A DNA stretch of 64,000 bases from Anaerophaga thermohalophila DSM 12881 (GCF_000191885.1 NZ_AEWI01000037.1:62001-126000); one strand, 5' to 3'; positions 46,444 through 54,985 are shown, counted from the first letter of the stretch. The notes: generated by a model from the letters alone, not told the origin. Numbers and translations: made by a program.

Positions 46444-46570
46444 TTCATGTAAAAATCCCTACCGATAATACATTATAAACTGCCATGCAGCAAAAATATT
46501 TCCCAAAATGAATCAGAAAAAATACTTTTATACTTGTGTCTGGTAAAACTTGACTGATACTTTAAAACAA

Positions 46571-46578
46571 CAAAGATA
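46571..46578 (-). promoter_or_regulatory. Possible porW promoter (-7 box TATCTTTG)
   Basis: Perfect minus-strand -7 box in the divergent gap between porW and the sigma-54 regulator, 190 bases before the porW ATG; no clear -33. If used, repeat B5 lies in the porW leader. Confidence 0.4.
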
Positions 46579-46597
46579 ATCATACCTTCGAAAGAAT

Positions 46598-47959
46598 ATG
46601 AGAATAGATATTATAGAAGATGATCCCTTTTTCAACCGCATCATAGAACAAGTGGTTAAACAAAACGGGTATCATGAGGTAAAGGTACACTTCAACGGAG
46701 AAAGCTTTCTGAATGAACAACCATCTTCGGTTGAGGTTGTAACACTTGACCTTGGTCTGCCCGACATATCGGGAACCGAGCTAATGGAAAAAATAAAATC
46801 CAACAACCCCGAAACCGAAATAATTGTAATATCGGGTCAGGACAACCTGCCTTTAGCGGTACAACTTCTGAAACAAGGCGCTTACGATTACATTACCAAA
46901 GATGAAAACATTAAAGACAGATTGCTGCATACTTTAAAGAAAATAGAACATCATAACAGCTTAAAACAAGAGCTGGCACAACTAAAAAATGAAGTTTCGG
47001 ACCGCTATGAATTTCGGCAAAGCATTATAGGTAACAGTTACGCTATAAAAAACACGTTTACCCTCATCGAAAAGGCCATTAAAGTCCCAAACATCAATAT
47101 TTCGCTGCACGGAGAAACGGGAACAGGAAAAGAGCTGACAGCAAAAACCATTCATTATAATTCATCGCGCAAAAATAATCCCTTTGTTACTCTGAATGTA
47201 AGCTCACACATGAAAGACCAGTTGAGAACCGTCCTGTTTGGTGTTGAAAAAGGAGCTTTTACCGATGCCCTGATGACGACCAAAGGCAAGATAGAAGAGG
47301 CAGGTGACGGCACATTATTTATTGATGAGATCACCGATCTGGATACGGAAATGCAATTATTGTTCCTGAATATTCTACAAGAGAAAAAATTTACCAGAAT
47401 TGGTGGCACCGAGGAAATTCCGGTGAAATGCAGGTTCATAAGCGCAACAAGTTCGGACCTGCTTCAGGAAGTGAGTGAAAAAAGGTTCAGAGAAGACCTT
47501 TACTACCATTTAATCGGATTGCCAATTGCTACCCCGCCGCTCAGGGAAAGAGGAAAAGACATCATTTTGCTTGCCGATTATTTCCTTGACAAATTCTGCA
47601 GGGAGAATAATATGGCTCCAATCACTTTAACGCCAGGGGCCAAAAAAAAACTACTTATGCACAATTTTCCCGGTAACGTAAGGGAATTAAAATCTATAAC
47701 CGAATTGGCGGCAGTATTGTCTAACAATGAATCAATCAGGGAAGAACACATTGTTTTCAGTACTTCGGAATCTACTCCCGAATTACTTCACGAGGAGCTC
47801 ACTCTCAAAGAATACAACGAACGAATCATTATGCATTTTCTGAATAAGTACAATAATGTAATGGTGGTTGCTGATAAGCTGAAAATAGGCAAATCTACCA
47901 TTTACAATTTGCTGAAACAGCATAGTGCAACATCCCTCAAAAACGACAAGTCAATTTAA
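46598..47959 (+). CDS. Sigma-54-dependent response regulator (NtrC family)
   Basis: A 453-aa activator. Receiver residues 1-120 with acceptor Asp in VVTLDLGLPDISG and Lys in YDYITKDENIK; AAA+ domain with Walker A LHGETGTGKELTAKTIH near residue 170, the sigma-54 contact loop as GAFTDA (a frequent variant of GAFTGA), Walker B TLFIDEITDL and arginine finger region RFREDLYYHLIGLPI; a C-terminal Fis-type HTH (VMVVADKLKIGKSTIYNLLK). No kinase is adjacent; the orphan kinase at 38355 is the nearest candidate. No sigma-54 promoter (GG-N10-GC) is obvious close by, so its targets are unknown. Confidence 0.94.
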   Translation: MRIDIIEDDPFFNRIIEQVVKQNGYHEVKVHFNGESFLNEQPSSVEVVTLDLGLPDISGTELMEKIKSNNPETEIIVISGQDNLPLAVQLLKQGAYDYITKDENIKDRLLHTLKKIEHHNSLKQELAQLKNEVSDRYEFRQSIIGNSYAIKNTFTLIEKAIKVPNINISLHGETGTGKELTAKTIHYNSSRKNNPFVTLNVSSHMKDQLRTVLFGVEKGAFTDALMTTKGKIEEAGDGTLFIDEITDLDTEMQLLFLNILQEKKFTRIGGTEEIPVKCRFISATSSDLLQEVSEKRFREDLYYHLIGLPIATPPLRERGKDIILLADYFLDKFCRENNMAPITLTPGAKKKLLMHNFPGNVRELKSITELAAVLSNNESIREEHIVFSTSESTPELLHEELTLKEYNERIIMHFLNKYNNVMVVADKLKIGKSTIYNLLKQHSATSLKNDKSI

Positions 47960-47993
47960 TTCAATAAACTTCACGTTTTCGCTTTTTATCCGA

Positions 47994-48236
47994 TCACACA
48001 GGCACTATTTCCGATATCCGGGGCACTCTCTGCTTAACCACCATTTCAACACCTCCTTTGAGCGTTTGAATACTCATGGGGCATCCGTCGCAGGCACCGG
48101 TCAACTTAACTTTCAGACGCAGATCATCGGTAAGCTCCACAAATGTAATATCTCCCCCATCGGATTGCAGGTAGGGCCTGATTACATCCAATGCTTCCAG
48201 TACCTCTCTGGTCAGTTCTTCCTTGTCGAAATCCAT
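47994..48236 (-). CDS. NifU C-terminal domain (NFU) iron-sulfur carrier
   Basis: An 80-aa stand-alone NFU domain that binds and transfers an iron-sulfur cluster. The cluster-binding CxxC is in LTGACDGCPMSIQTLKGGVE; LDVIRPYLQSDGGDITFVEL is the domain's hallmark. It lies 7 bases downstream of mrp on the same strand, so the two probably act together in cluster delivery, complementing the SUF operon at the left of the window. Confidence 0.95.
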   Translation of the reverse strand: MDFDKEELTREVLEALDVIRPYLQSDGGDITFVELTDDLRLKVKLTGACDGCPMSIQTLKGGVEMVVKQRVPRISEIVPV

Positions 48237-48243
48237 ACTCTGA

Positions 48244-49353
48244 TTATTTTCTGTTTATTTCAACCACTTTGGTAGGTGGCAGTTTTTGGTTGCGTTCCTC
48301 AACCGCTTTAACAACTTCCCCGCCCAGGGAGGTGAAAGCTTTACCGGTAACGCTGTCGGGATTCAGTGCCGATGGTTGTCCGCTGTCTCCTCCTTCGCGG
48401 ATGCTCTGTACAATGGGTATCTGCCCCAGCAGTCTCACATTCAACTCTTCGGCCAGTCGGCGGCATCCACCTTCTCCAAAGATATAATACTTGTTTTCGG
48501 GAAGTTCGGCAGGCGTAAACCACGACATATTCTCAACCAATCCCAATACAGGCACATTGATATTCTCGCCGGTAAACATGCTGATTCCTTTGCGTGCATC
48601 AGCAAGGGCAACATCCTGTGGGGTGCTGACAATGAGTGCTCCTGTAATGGAGATGGTCTGTACGGCAGTCAGATGAATATCACTGGTACCGGGTGGAAAA
48701 TCTATGAACAAATAGTCCAACTCTCCCCAATCGCCATCACCAATGAGCTGCTTGAGAGCATTGGTAGCCATTGCTCCTCTCCAGACAAGTGCATCATTGG
48801 GATCAACAAAATACCCAATGCTCAGTATCTTAACTCCGTACTTTTCAACCGGAATAATTTTGTCTTTGCCTTCAACCTTTCGAAGCAAAGGTCTCGCATC
48901 TTCGGTATGAAACATTTTAGGAATGGATGGCCCGTAAATATCAGCATCCAGGAGTCCCACCCTATATCCCATACGGGCAAGAGCCACTGCAAGGTTTGCA
49001 GCAACCGTTGATTTGCCGACGCCTCCTTTACCGGACGCCACAGCCACAATGTTTTTCACTTCAGGCAAAAACTTTGCAGCCGGTTTCGGAGCCCTGGGAT
49101 TTACTTTGATAAAAATATTTCCTTCTATTTCGGCGTCCTCACCAACATATTTTTTTATGGCCTGAACCGAAGCCTTCCGGATGGAAGAGATAAATGGATC
49201 ATTAGCTCTGTCGAACTTCAGACTGAAACTGATACGTTTACCGTCTATCCGGATATCATCTTCAACCATCCCCAACGTAACAATATCTTTTTCCTTTTCG
49301 GGATGCACAACATGCTTCAAGGCATCAATGACCAACTGGGGGTAAAAACTCAT
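48244..49353 (-). CDS. mrp: Mrp/NBP35-family iron-sulfur carrier ATPase
   Basis: A 369-aa P-loop ATPase with an N-terminal DUF59/MIP18 domain (residues 1-95) and the Mrp ATPase domain: VASGKGGVGKSTVAANLAV (deviant Walker A) near residue 107, GLLDADIYGPSIP, IDFPPGTSDIHLT and GLVENMSWFTP. The CxxC present near that last motif in many Mrp proteins is replaced (PAELPENKYYIFG), a version I recall from other Bacteroidota. It precedes the NFU gene by 7 bases. Promoter at 49388-49419. Confidence 0.95.
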   Translation of the reverse strand: MSFYPQLVIDALKHVVHPEKEKDIVTLGMVEDDIRIDGKRISFSLKFDRANDPFISSIRKASVQAIKKYVGEDAEIEGNIFIKVNPRAPKPAAKFLPEVKNIVAVASGKGGVGKSTVAANLAVALARMGYRVGLLDADIYGPSIPKMFHTEDARPLLRKVEGKDKIIPVEKYGVKILSIGYFVDPNDALVWRGAMATNALKQLIGDGDWGELDYLFIDFPPGTSDIHLTAVQTISITGALIVSTPQDVALADARKGISMFTGENINVPVLGLVENMSWFTPAELPENKYYIFGEGGCRRLAEELNVRLLGQIPIVQSIREGGDSGQPSALNPDSVTGKAFTSLGGEVVKAVEERNQKLPPTKVVEINRK

Positions 49354-49387
49354 AACTAAATTTATTTAAACTTTTTAAATATAAGGA

Positions 49388-49419
49388 CAAAGATAAAAAA
49401 TTTTTCAGAATGCGAACAA
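49388..49419 (-). promoter_or_regulatory. Promoter of mrp-NFU
   Basis: Minus strand: -33 TTG (49417-49419), 21-base spacer, -7 TATCTTTG (49388-49395); transcript starts about 27 bases before the mrp ATG. Confidence 0.7.
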
Positions 49420-49442
49420 TGGTTTATTTGAGTCAGATTTAT

Positions 49443-49605
49443 TCATCAGTATATAATTTACTTAAGTTATTGGTCGAATAGAACTCGCATGTAAGAATTT
49501 ATACTTGACTTTATTGAGGTAAACCCCGTCATTCTTGTTTCATCTTAAATCTTATATCTAAAAATCTAATAATCTGTTAAGGCAAACTTTGCCATGCTCG
49601 TTTCA
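49443..49605 (-). repeat. Family B element, copy B6 (long form)
   Basis: Minus strand: TGAAACGAGCATGGCAAAGT, hairpin GGCAA-AGT-TTGCC, AGATTTAAGATGAAACAAG (second, degenerate copy of the end), then CATGCGAGTTCTATTCGACC and TATATACTGATGA. Its first TGA (49603-49605) is the stop codon of the alkyltransferase-like gene. Confidence 0.85.
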
Positions 49606-49956
49606 TGAGTTTTCGTGATGAGATAAATCTATCACCTCAGGTGCCCAAAAAACTTTCTGAAAATCCATCACTTTGTCGTTTTTTACTCTAACCCCCTCAC
49701 TTTCAAGCAATTCCTGCATTGTATTCGCATTAGGAAAGGCATGTTTTCCGGTAAGCATACCATTGCGGTTGACGACTCTGTGAGCAGGTAAATACCCGGT
49801 GTGCGAAAAAGCTTTATTCATAGCCCATCCCACCATCCGTGCAGCACCCGGCGAACCAATGGCGGCAGCCACAGCACCATAAGTGGTAACACGGCCGGCA
49901 GGTATTAGCTTCACTACCCCGTAAACCCGTGAAAAAAAATCATTGTTTTCAGACAT
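49603..49956 (-). CDS. Alkyltransferase-like (ATL) DNA repair protein
   Basis: A 117-aa relative of the C-terminal domain of O6-alkylguanine-DNA alkyltransferase. The active-site PCHRV reads PAHRV (YLPAHRVVNRNGMLTGK), so the alkyl-accepting Cys is replaced by Ala. Such ATL proteins bind O6-alkylguanine and recruit nucleotide excision repair rather than reversing damage. VYGVVKLIPAGRVTTYGAVA and AARMVGWAMNKA are the DNA-binding motifs. It ends exactly at repeat B6, which supplies the TGA. It is 9 bases downstream of trmB. Confidence 0.93.
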   Translation of the reverse strand: MSENNDFFSRVYGVVKLIPAGRVTTYGAVAAAIGSPGAARMVGWAMNKAFSHTGYLPAHRVVNRNGMLTGKHAFPNANTMQELLESEGVRVKNDKVMDFQKVFWAPEVIDLSHHENS

Positions 49957-49965
49957 GACAATCGC

Positions 49966-50733
49966 TTATAGTATATTGTTGTTTGCTGAACGCGCGGGCT
50001 TCACACTTCTTCCTGCGCTCCTGTAACTATCGGGTTCAATTTCAATATCAGGTTCTTTAAGTCGTTCAGCATCATGGAGTCTGAATTTCAGATATTTTAT
50101 CGGGATGCCGTGTTCGAGCCATTTACTTTCATAATAGGTCGTGATTCCTGTAATTTCGTCTTTATATCCGCTTGCATGCAAATCGGTCTCATCGGCCAGC
50201 GGAGTAATGGCATTTTCCTCCAGAAGCGCCCTGGTATATGTATAAAGGAAGTTACTGTCGGTTTTAAGATGCACTATTCCGCCCGGTTTCAAAAAACTAC
50301 CATATCGTTTTAAGAAATAAGTGCTGGTTAAACGTTTGCTTGCTTTTTTGATTTGAGGATCAGGAAATGTGAGCCAGATTTCATCCACCTCGGACGGTGC
50401 AAAGAAAGACTGAACAACCTCAATTCGTGTCCGCAGAAATCCAACATTTTCCAGGCCCTCTTTTAATGATTGGGTAGCGCCGCTATACATCCTGCTACCT
50501 TTTATGTCGACACCGATAAAATTTTTCTCCGGAAACCGGCGAGCCAGGCCAACTGTATATTCTCCTTTTCCGCAACCCAGTTCCAGTACGATCGGATGCT
50601 CATTATTAAAAAAATCACTTTTCCACTTTCCCTTTAATGCATGATCGGCATTGAAAACTTCATCAAAACTGACCTGAACCACATGCGGGTAAGTAGCCAT
50701 TTCAGCAAATTTTTTTAACTTGTTTTTCCCCAC
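49966..50733 (-). CDS. trmB: tRNA (guanine-N7-)-methyltransferase TrmB
   Basis: SAM-dependent enzyme making m7G46 in tRNA. About 255 aa using a GTG start at 50731-50733, which gives the family-like N-terminus GKNKLKKFAEMATYPHV; the upstream ATG at 50838 would overlap gldH and translate a repeat end. SAM motif IVLELGCGKGEYTVGLARRF near residue 50, NFIGVDIKGSRM, and the catalytic region WLTFPDPQIKKASKRLTS. It is followed by the ATL gene after 9 bases. Confidence 0.94.
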   Translation of the reverse strand: MGKNKLKKFAEMATYPHVVQVSFDEVFNADHALKGKWKSDFFNNEHPIVLELGCGKGEYTVGLARRFPEKNFIGVDIKGSRMYSGATQSLKEGLENVGFLRTRIEVVQSFFAPSEVDEIWLTFPDPQIKKASKRLTSTYFLKRYGSFLKPGGIVHLKTDSNFLYTYTRALLEENAITPLADETDLHASGYKDEITGITTYYESKWLEHGIPIKYLKFRLHDAERLKEPDIEIEPDSYRSAGRSVKPARSANNNIL

Positions 50734-50747
50734 AACCAATTTGTTTG

Positions 50748-50765
50748 TTTTTATACCGCACTCAT
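50748..50765 (+). repeat. Family A remnant A7 (right end only)
   Basis: TTTTTATACCGCACTCAT equals the right terminus of family A. It lies in the gldH-trmB junction, and its ATGAG supplies the gldH stop TGA (50762-50764, minus strand). Confidence 0.65.
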
Positions 50766-51253
50766 CTCTCCGAACTATCCTCAGACAATTCAGCCTTTTC
50801 AATCCATAATGAAAACGATTGAATGCCAGGCAATTCATCGCGGCGCATGCCCTGAGTTACAGAAAATGTCAATTGACCGGGAGAACTCAGCTTTACGTCT
50901 CTTCTGTAAAGCCAGTATAAAGTTCGTTCTTTGTCGCTCCCTTTTCCGATCCACTGACCGTCCGGCTCGGCCAGAAAATATTCAATGGTATCGGTCTGCA
51001 TTTTTCCGTCAGGACTTTCCACATCGACAAAAAGCCATAAATTACTGTATGGATAGTCGTTGTTGTGCTCAAGTGAAAACCCAATATTTATTACCTGCGA
51101 AGTATCTTCCACCACCGGTTTAAAGACCAGTGTTGAGTCTTTATGCCACAACTGATCCCGGAACGCTTTGCCGGTTTCGTAAATCGTACCCCGGTTACAG
51201 GCGGTAAACGCCAGGATAAAGACAAGGAATATTAATAAAGTACTAAACCTCAT
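50762..51253 (-). CDS. gldH: Gliding motility lipoprotein GldH
   Basis: A 163-aa lipoprotein; with the start at MRFSTLLIFLVFILAFTACN (51251-51253) the signal ends at Cys 20. GldH is needed for gliding in Flavobacterium and is kept in many non-gliding Bacteroidota; its molecular role is unsettled. Motifs: NIGFSLEHNNDYPYSNLWLF, QTDTIEYFLAEPDGQWIGKG, LTFSVTQGMRRDELPGI. A longer frame to 51382 would overlap ricT by 140 bases and is rejected. The chosen start still overlaps the ricT stop by 11 bases, as expected for coupled genes. The stop TGA is in a family A remnant. Confidence 0.93.
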   Translation of the reverse strand: MRFSTLLIFLVFILAFTACNRGTIYETGKAFRDQLWHKDSTLVFKPVVEDTSQVINIGFSLEHNNDYPYSNLWLFVDVESPDGKMQTDTIEYFLAEPDGQWIGKGSDKERTLYWLYRRDVKLSSPGQLTFSVTQGMRRDELPGIQSFSLWIEKAELSEDSSER

Positions 51254-52445
51254 TATCCCCGGAAGAGTTGGATGATCTGTTTTTCCTGCGCCTTCTGTTC
51301 TGATTAATTGCATTTCCGGATTTATTTGAACTTTTTCTTCGTTTACTTTTTCTCTTTTTCCCCGATTTTTTGTTTTGTTCATCGAACCTGGTAATACTGT
51401 CCTCTCCTACCACATTGGTATAATCGATTTCGGAAACCACGGCAGAAGTAACGGTTTCCGAGGCCAGCCTGGTTACTTTACGGCCCTGTTTGTTGAGTTC
51501 AATGATCTCTTTAACTTTCTCAACGGCCAGCATCACCACATTGCCGGTGTTTTCACTTCCGGTGGAAAACCACATCAGCCTTTTAAAAATATCGGTTTTG
51601 AAGTGATAATAAGTTTCTGTTTCTGTTTCCAGAGGCACATCTGTTGGCGGAAAGTCTTTCTGCGCATCAATATATGCATCCAGCTCATAATTGAGGCAAC
51701 ATTTCAACTTTCCGCACTGACCAGCCAGTTTTTGCGGATTCAAAGATATTTCCTGATACCTGGCCGCATTGGTTGTTACAGAAACGAAATTAGTGATCCA
51801 GGTAGAACAGCACAATTCTCTTCCGCACGGACCGATTCCGCCAATACGACCGGCCTCCTGACGGGCCCCAATCTGTCGCATTTCAATCCTGACTTTAAAG
51901 CGATCGGCCAGTACTTTTATTAATTCCCGGAAATCAACACGCTCATCGGCAATGTAATAGAAAATTGCTTTAGTACCATCCCCCTGATATTCAACATCGC
52001 CAATTTTCATGTTCAAATTCAACCTTTCGGCAATGCGACGAGACTCCAGCATGGTTTCATGTTCCAGAGCTTTGGCTTCCTCCCACTTATCGATATCCAC
52101 CGGCTTAGCCTTCCGGTAAACTCTTTTGAATTCGTAATCAGAGGGATCCTGTTTGTTTTTCTTCATTTGCAAAAGCACCAGCTCTCCGGTAAGGGTAACC
52201 ACCCCGATATCGTGCCCCGGCGACGCCTCAACAGCAACAATATCACCTTTTTTTAGTTTAAGATGATTGCTGTTCCGATAAAATCCCTTTCTTGTATTCT
52301 TGAACTGAACTTCCACAATATCCGTTTCTTTCCCGGCCCTGGGGAGATCAGACAACCAGTCAAACACTTCAAGTTTACCACACCGGCTGCTACATGTATC
52401 ACATTTACTATTTTGCGGAATAGCTTCTGTATCCATAAAAAACAC
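51243..52445 (-). CDS. ricT: PSP1-domain protein RicT (YaaT)
   Basis: A 400-aa cytoplasmic protein of the PSP1/RicT family, which in B. subtilis helps RNase Y mature mRNAs. Cys-rich PSP1 motifs: GGIGPCGRELCCSTWITNFV near residue 205 and AGQCGKLKCCLNYELDAYID near residue 240. GDIVAVEASPGHDIGVVTLT opens the domain. The C-terminal 50 residues are Lys/Arg/Ser/Asn-rich (KSGKKRKSKRRKSSNKSGNA), an extension with RNA-binding character. It overlaps gldH by 11 bases, a linkage common in Bacteroidota. Confidence 0.93.
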   Translation of the reverse strand: MFFMDTEAIPQNSKCDTCSSRCGKLEVFDWLSDLPRAGKETDIVEVQFKNTRKGFYRNSNHLKLKKGDIVAVEASPGHDIGVVTLTGELVLLQMKKNKQDPSDYEFKRVYRKAKPVDIDKWEEAKALEHETMLESRRIAERLNLNMKIGDVEYQGDGTKAIFYYIADERVDFRELIKVLADRFKVRIEMRQIGARQEAGRIGGIGPCGRELCCSTWITNFVSVTTNAARYQEISLNPQKLAGQCGKLKCCLNYELDAYIDAQKDFPPTDVPLETETETYYHFKTDIFKRLMWFSTGSENTGNVVMLAVEKVKEIIELNKQGRKVTRLASETVTSAVVSEIDYTNVVGEDSITRFDEQNKKSGKKRKSKRRKSSNKSGNAINQNRRRRKNRSSNSSGDNEV

Positions 52446-52623
52446 TTTTTTTAAGAGAGCCTTGCCCCGGAAAACCCACAGTTAACATAATGGCGATTCC
52501 CATATCGTATTTTCTGATATCGGACACTCAACCACTCAACAATAGCCGCGAAACAGGCGGACCGTTGTCCGTTATCCCGGTCAACACTCTCTGGGTATAT
52601 ATTAATTTTAACTAAAGATCGAC
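52446..52623. other. Gap between ricT and holB
   Basis: No promoter box, hairpin or ORF that I can support. Confidence 0.4.
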
Positions 52624-53763
52624 TCAGACAAGGTTGTTGGTTAACCTGAACAAACCGCTTATCTTCATCGACATATCGAAAAGTACAAGTTTAGCGTTAC
52701 CGTTCTGTTCAATGTGGGCCAAAGCCAGCTCATATTCTTTTACCATTTGTTGCACATTGCGATCGTTCACAAAAGACTTGAAATTTCCGATAAACTTATT
52801 TTCGGACGGAGTGGCATAGACCAACTCCGGTATATCATAATTAGCAATATAGCTCTCGCGCAGAATATCAATACAATAAAGCAAAAGGTTCTTCAGTTGC
52901 TCACGGGGCAATGCTGCCGCTCTGTCGACCCAATCATTAATGGCATCCAGTTTCCCGGAAAAGGCATTACGCATTGCAGATGCAAACATATCATGAAAAA
53001 ACTGCTTTTCCTCACTGTTGCTTATAATGTCACGGGCTTCGATAAAGTTACCTCTTGAAATGCGGGCTGCTGTTTCCGCCTCCTCCCGGGTAATACCGAA
53101 AGTACTTTTCAGAGCTTCTGCAAGTGATGCTTCATCAATTTTGGGAATCTTCAGTTGCTGGGTACGCGACAAAATCGTTGGCAACACTCCAGCGGGATAA
53201 TCCGAAACCAGTACAAACAAAGTTCTTGGCGGTGGCTCTTCCAATATTTTAAGAAGCTTGTTGGCAGCAAAATTGTGCATTTTCTCAGGTTGCCAGATAA
53301 TCATAACCTTATACTTCCCCTCAAAGGTTTTGAGGTTTAATTTTTTTATGATCTCGTTGCCTTCCTGAGTATAGATCATTCCCTGCCCACGTTCGGCCCC
53401 GATAAATGAAAACCATTCACGCTCATTAAAATAAGGACTTTGAATAATAAATCTGCGCCACTCATCCATGTAGTCACTACTTACTACAGGTTTACTGCTG
53501 TTTTTCTTAACCACGGGAAACACAAAATGCAGGTCGGGATGAACGAGCCTGGACATCTTCTTACATGCCGAACACTCTCCACAGGCATCTTCAGCTCCCG
53601 GATTTTTGCAGTTAACATATTGTGCAAAAGCGAGGGCAAGCGGTATCTGACCGGCGCCGGGCGGGCCCGTAAAAAGTTGTGCATGACTGATACGCTCCTC
53701 ACGAACCATTGATATCAGGTGCTTTTTTACAGATTGTTGTCCTACGATGTCCTTAAATAGCAT
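52624..53763 (-). CDS. holB: DNA polymerase III subunit delta'
   Basis: A clamp-loader subunit. Start at MLFKDIVGQQSVKKHLISMV (53763) gives 379 aa and places a TATCTTTG box 28 bases upstream; the longer frame to 53808 crosses that box. Zinc-binding Cys in NPGAEDACGECSACKKM; the P-loop is degenerate (GPPGAGQIPLALAFAQYV), as expected for delta' which does not hydrolyse ATP; sensor region YKVMIIWQPEKMHNFAANKL and LKILEEPPPRTLFVLVSD, with SRTQQLKIP. Gene follows no partner; it is divergent from the glycosyltransferase gene. Confidence 0.95.
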   Translation of the reverse strand: MLFKDIVGQQSVKKHLISMVREERISHAQLFTGPPGAGQIPLALAFAQYVNCKNPGAEDACGECSACKKMSRLVHPDLHFVFPVVKKNSSKPVVSSDYMDEWRRFIIQSPYFNEREWFSFIGAERGQGMIYTQEGNEIIKKLNLKTFEGKYKVMIIWQPEKMHNFAANKLLKILEEPPPRTLFVLVSDYPAGVLPTILSRTQQLKIPKIDEASLAEALKSTFGITREEAETAARISRGNFIEARDIISNSEEKQFFHDMFASAMRNAFSGKLDAINDWVDRAAALPREQLKNLLLYCIDILRESYIANYDIPELVYATPSENKFIGNFKSFVNDRNVQQMVKEYELALAHIEQNGNAKLVLFDMSMKISGLFRLTNNLV

Positions 53764-53790
53764 ACCGTTCGCTCTGTTAAAGTTGATGGT

Positions 53791-53798
53791 CAAAGATA
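53791..53798 (-). promoter_or_regulatory. -7 box TATCTTTG of holB
   Basis: Perfect minus-strand box, about 28 bases before the holB ATG. It overlaps the first codons of the longer frame of the divergent glycosyltransferase, which argues for a later start of that gene. Confidence 0.6.
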
Positions 53799-53836
53799 AG
53801 AAAAACATCCGGACAGTCTTTTCTAAATTATTGTCC

Positions 53837-53844
53837 TACTTTTG
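53837..53844 (+). promoter_or_regulatory. -7 box TACTTTTG of the glycosyltransferase gene
   Basis: Perfect TAnnTTTG on the plus strand; the transcript would start near 53851, downstream of the in-frame ATGs at 53747 and 53786. Confidence 0.55.
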
Positions 53845-53878
53845 TAATATCATTAAACAGAAAGCCATAAGAAGCCAG

Positions 53879-54985
53879 GTGACAGAAAACACTGAAATAG
53901 CTGCAAAAAAGACGGTACTGTTTTGTCCGCTTGACTGGGGACTGGGACATATTGCCCGCGATTTACCACTCATTAAAGAATTCAGTAAACACGGCCACCG
54001 GGTTATCGTTGCTGCCTCTCAGACACTTATCGACTGGCTTGAAAAAGAATTTCCCCAGGTAGAAACAACTTTATTCGAAGGGCCGGATATCCGTTACACC
54101 AAAAACAGTGCCTTGTTTCTGAAAATGATATTTATTCTACCGCACTTGTTTCGATGGCTGATAAAAGAGAAAAATATCACATCAGTACTGGTAGAAAAAT
54201 ATCACCCCGATCTAATAGTGTCGGATAATCGATACGGAGCAAGGCACTATTCGGTGTATTCTGTAATTATTACTCACCAGTTAATGTTAAAAATGCCCTT
54301 GTTGCTGAGATGGGCCGAATACCCCGTGTATCTTTTGATAAAAAGGCTGATACGACCATTCAGGGAATGTTGGGTGCCCGATTTTGAAAAAGAACACTCC
54401 CTCGCCGGTGATCTGGTGCACAAATACCCCCTGCCGAAAAATGCAAGACTAATTGGTTCCCTTTCCCGTTTCGACGATCCGGAGCTTCCCGTTGACATAA
54501 GCAAACGGCCCGCCCCAAAAAGTCTGTTGGCAATTATTTCGGGCCCGGAACCGCAACGTTCTTTACTGGAAGAAAAACTGAAAAACATTCTGAATAATTA
54601 CCCGGGGGAAATATGCATTGTAAGAGGAACCGATATAAAATCGGCCGAGGTAAAAAAGACCACGCAGAACATGAAGATATACAATCACTTACAGACTCCA
54701 TACCTGCTGAAAAAAATAAAAGAATCTGATGTAATCATTTCACGGCCTGGATATTCAACGATTATGGATATGTATACGCTGAAAAAAAGTATTCTGATGA
54801 TTCCTACGCCGGGGCAAACAGAGCAGGAGTATCTGGCTAAGCATCATCACAACAACTTACACAAACTTCTGAACATTAAACACATCAACACCTTCGACAA
54901 CCTTCCGCATCCCCTTCCTCCGAAAGTGTTAAATAATATTTCGGCGACGAAAAATTTTCGGGAAGTCCTTAAGGAATTGTATTGA
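53879..54985 (+). CDS. MurG-like glycosyltransferase family protein (GT-B fold)
   Basis: About 368 aa from a GTG at 53879 (TENTEIAAKKTVLFCPLDWG); in-frame ATGs at 53747 and 53786 lie upstream of the only promoter-like box (53837-53844). The N-terminal domain has CPLDWGLGHIARDLPLIKEF, a MurG-like glycine-rich turn; HPDLIVSDNRYGARH; the C-terminal domain has LLAIISGPEPQRSLLEEKL and VIISRPGYSTIMDMYTLKKS with TPGQTEQEYLA, typical nucleotide-sugar binding. Substrate unknown; cell-surface glycan or lipid glycosylation is plausible. No linked polysaccharide genes are present. Confidence 0.82.
   Translation: MTENTEIAAKKTVLFCPLDWGLGHIARDLPLIKEFSKHGHRVIVAASQTLIDWLEKEFPQVETTLFEGPDIRYTKNSALFLKMIFILPHLFRWLIKEKNITSVLVEKYHPDLIVSDNRYGARHYSVYSVIITHQLMLKMPLLLRWAEYPVYLLIKRLIRPFRECWVPDFEKEHSLAGDLVHKYPLPKNARLIGSLSRFDDPELPVDISKRPAPKSLLAIISGPEPQRSLLEEKLKNILNNYPGEICIVRGTDIKSAEVKKTTQNMKIYNHLQTPYLLKKIKESDVIISRPGYSTIMDMYTLKKSILMIPTPGQTEQEYLAKHHHNNLHKLLNIKHINTFDNLPHPLPPKVLNNISATKNFREVLKELY

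Noticed and set aside
46598-47959. GAFTDA loop as evidence that the regulator cannot use sigma-54
   Set aside because: GAFTDA is a frequent natural variant among sigma-54 activators; the rest of the AAA+ core is intact.
50734-50838. Longer TrmB N-terminus from the ATG at 50838
   Set aside because: It overlaps gldH and translates a family A remnant; the GTG at 50731-50733 gives the family-like start.
51253-51382. Longer GldH N-terminus from an upstream ATG
   Set aside because: It would place 43 charged residues before the lipoprotein signal and overlap ricT by 140 bases.
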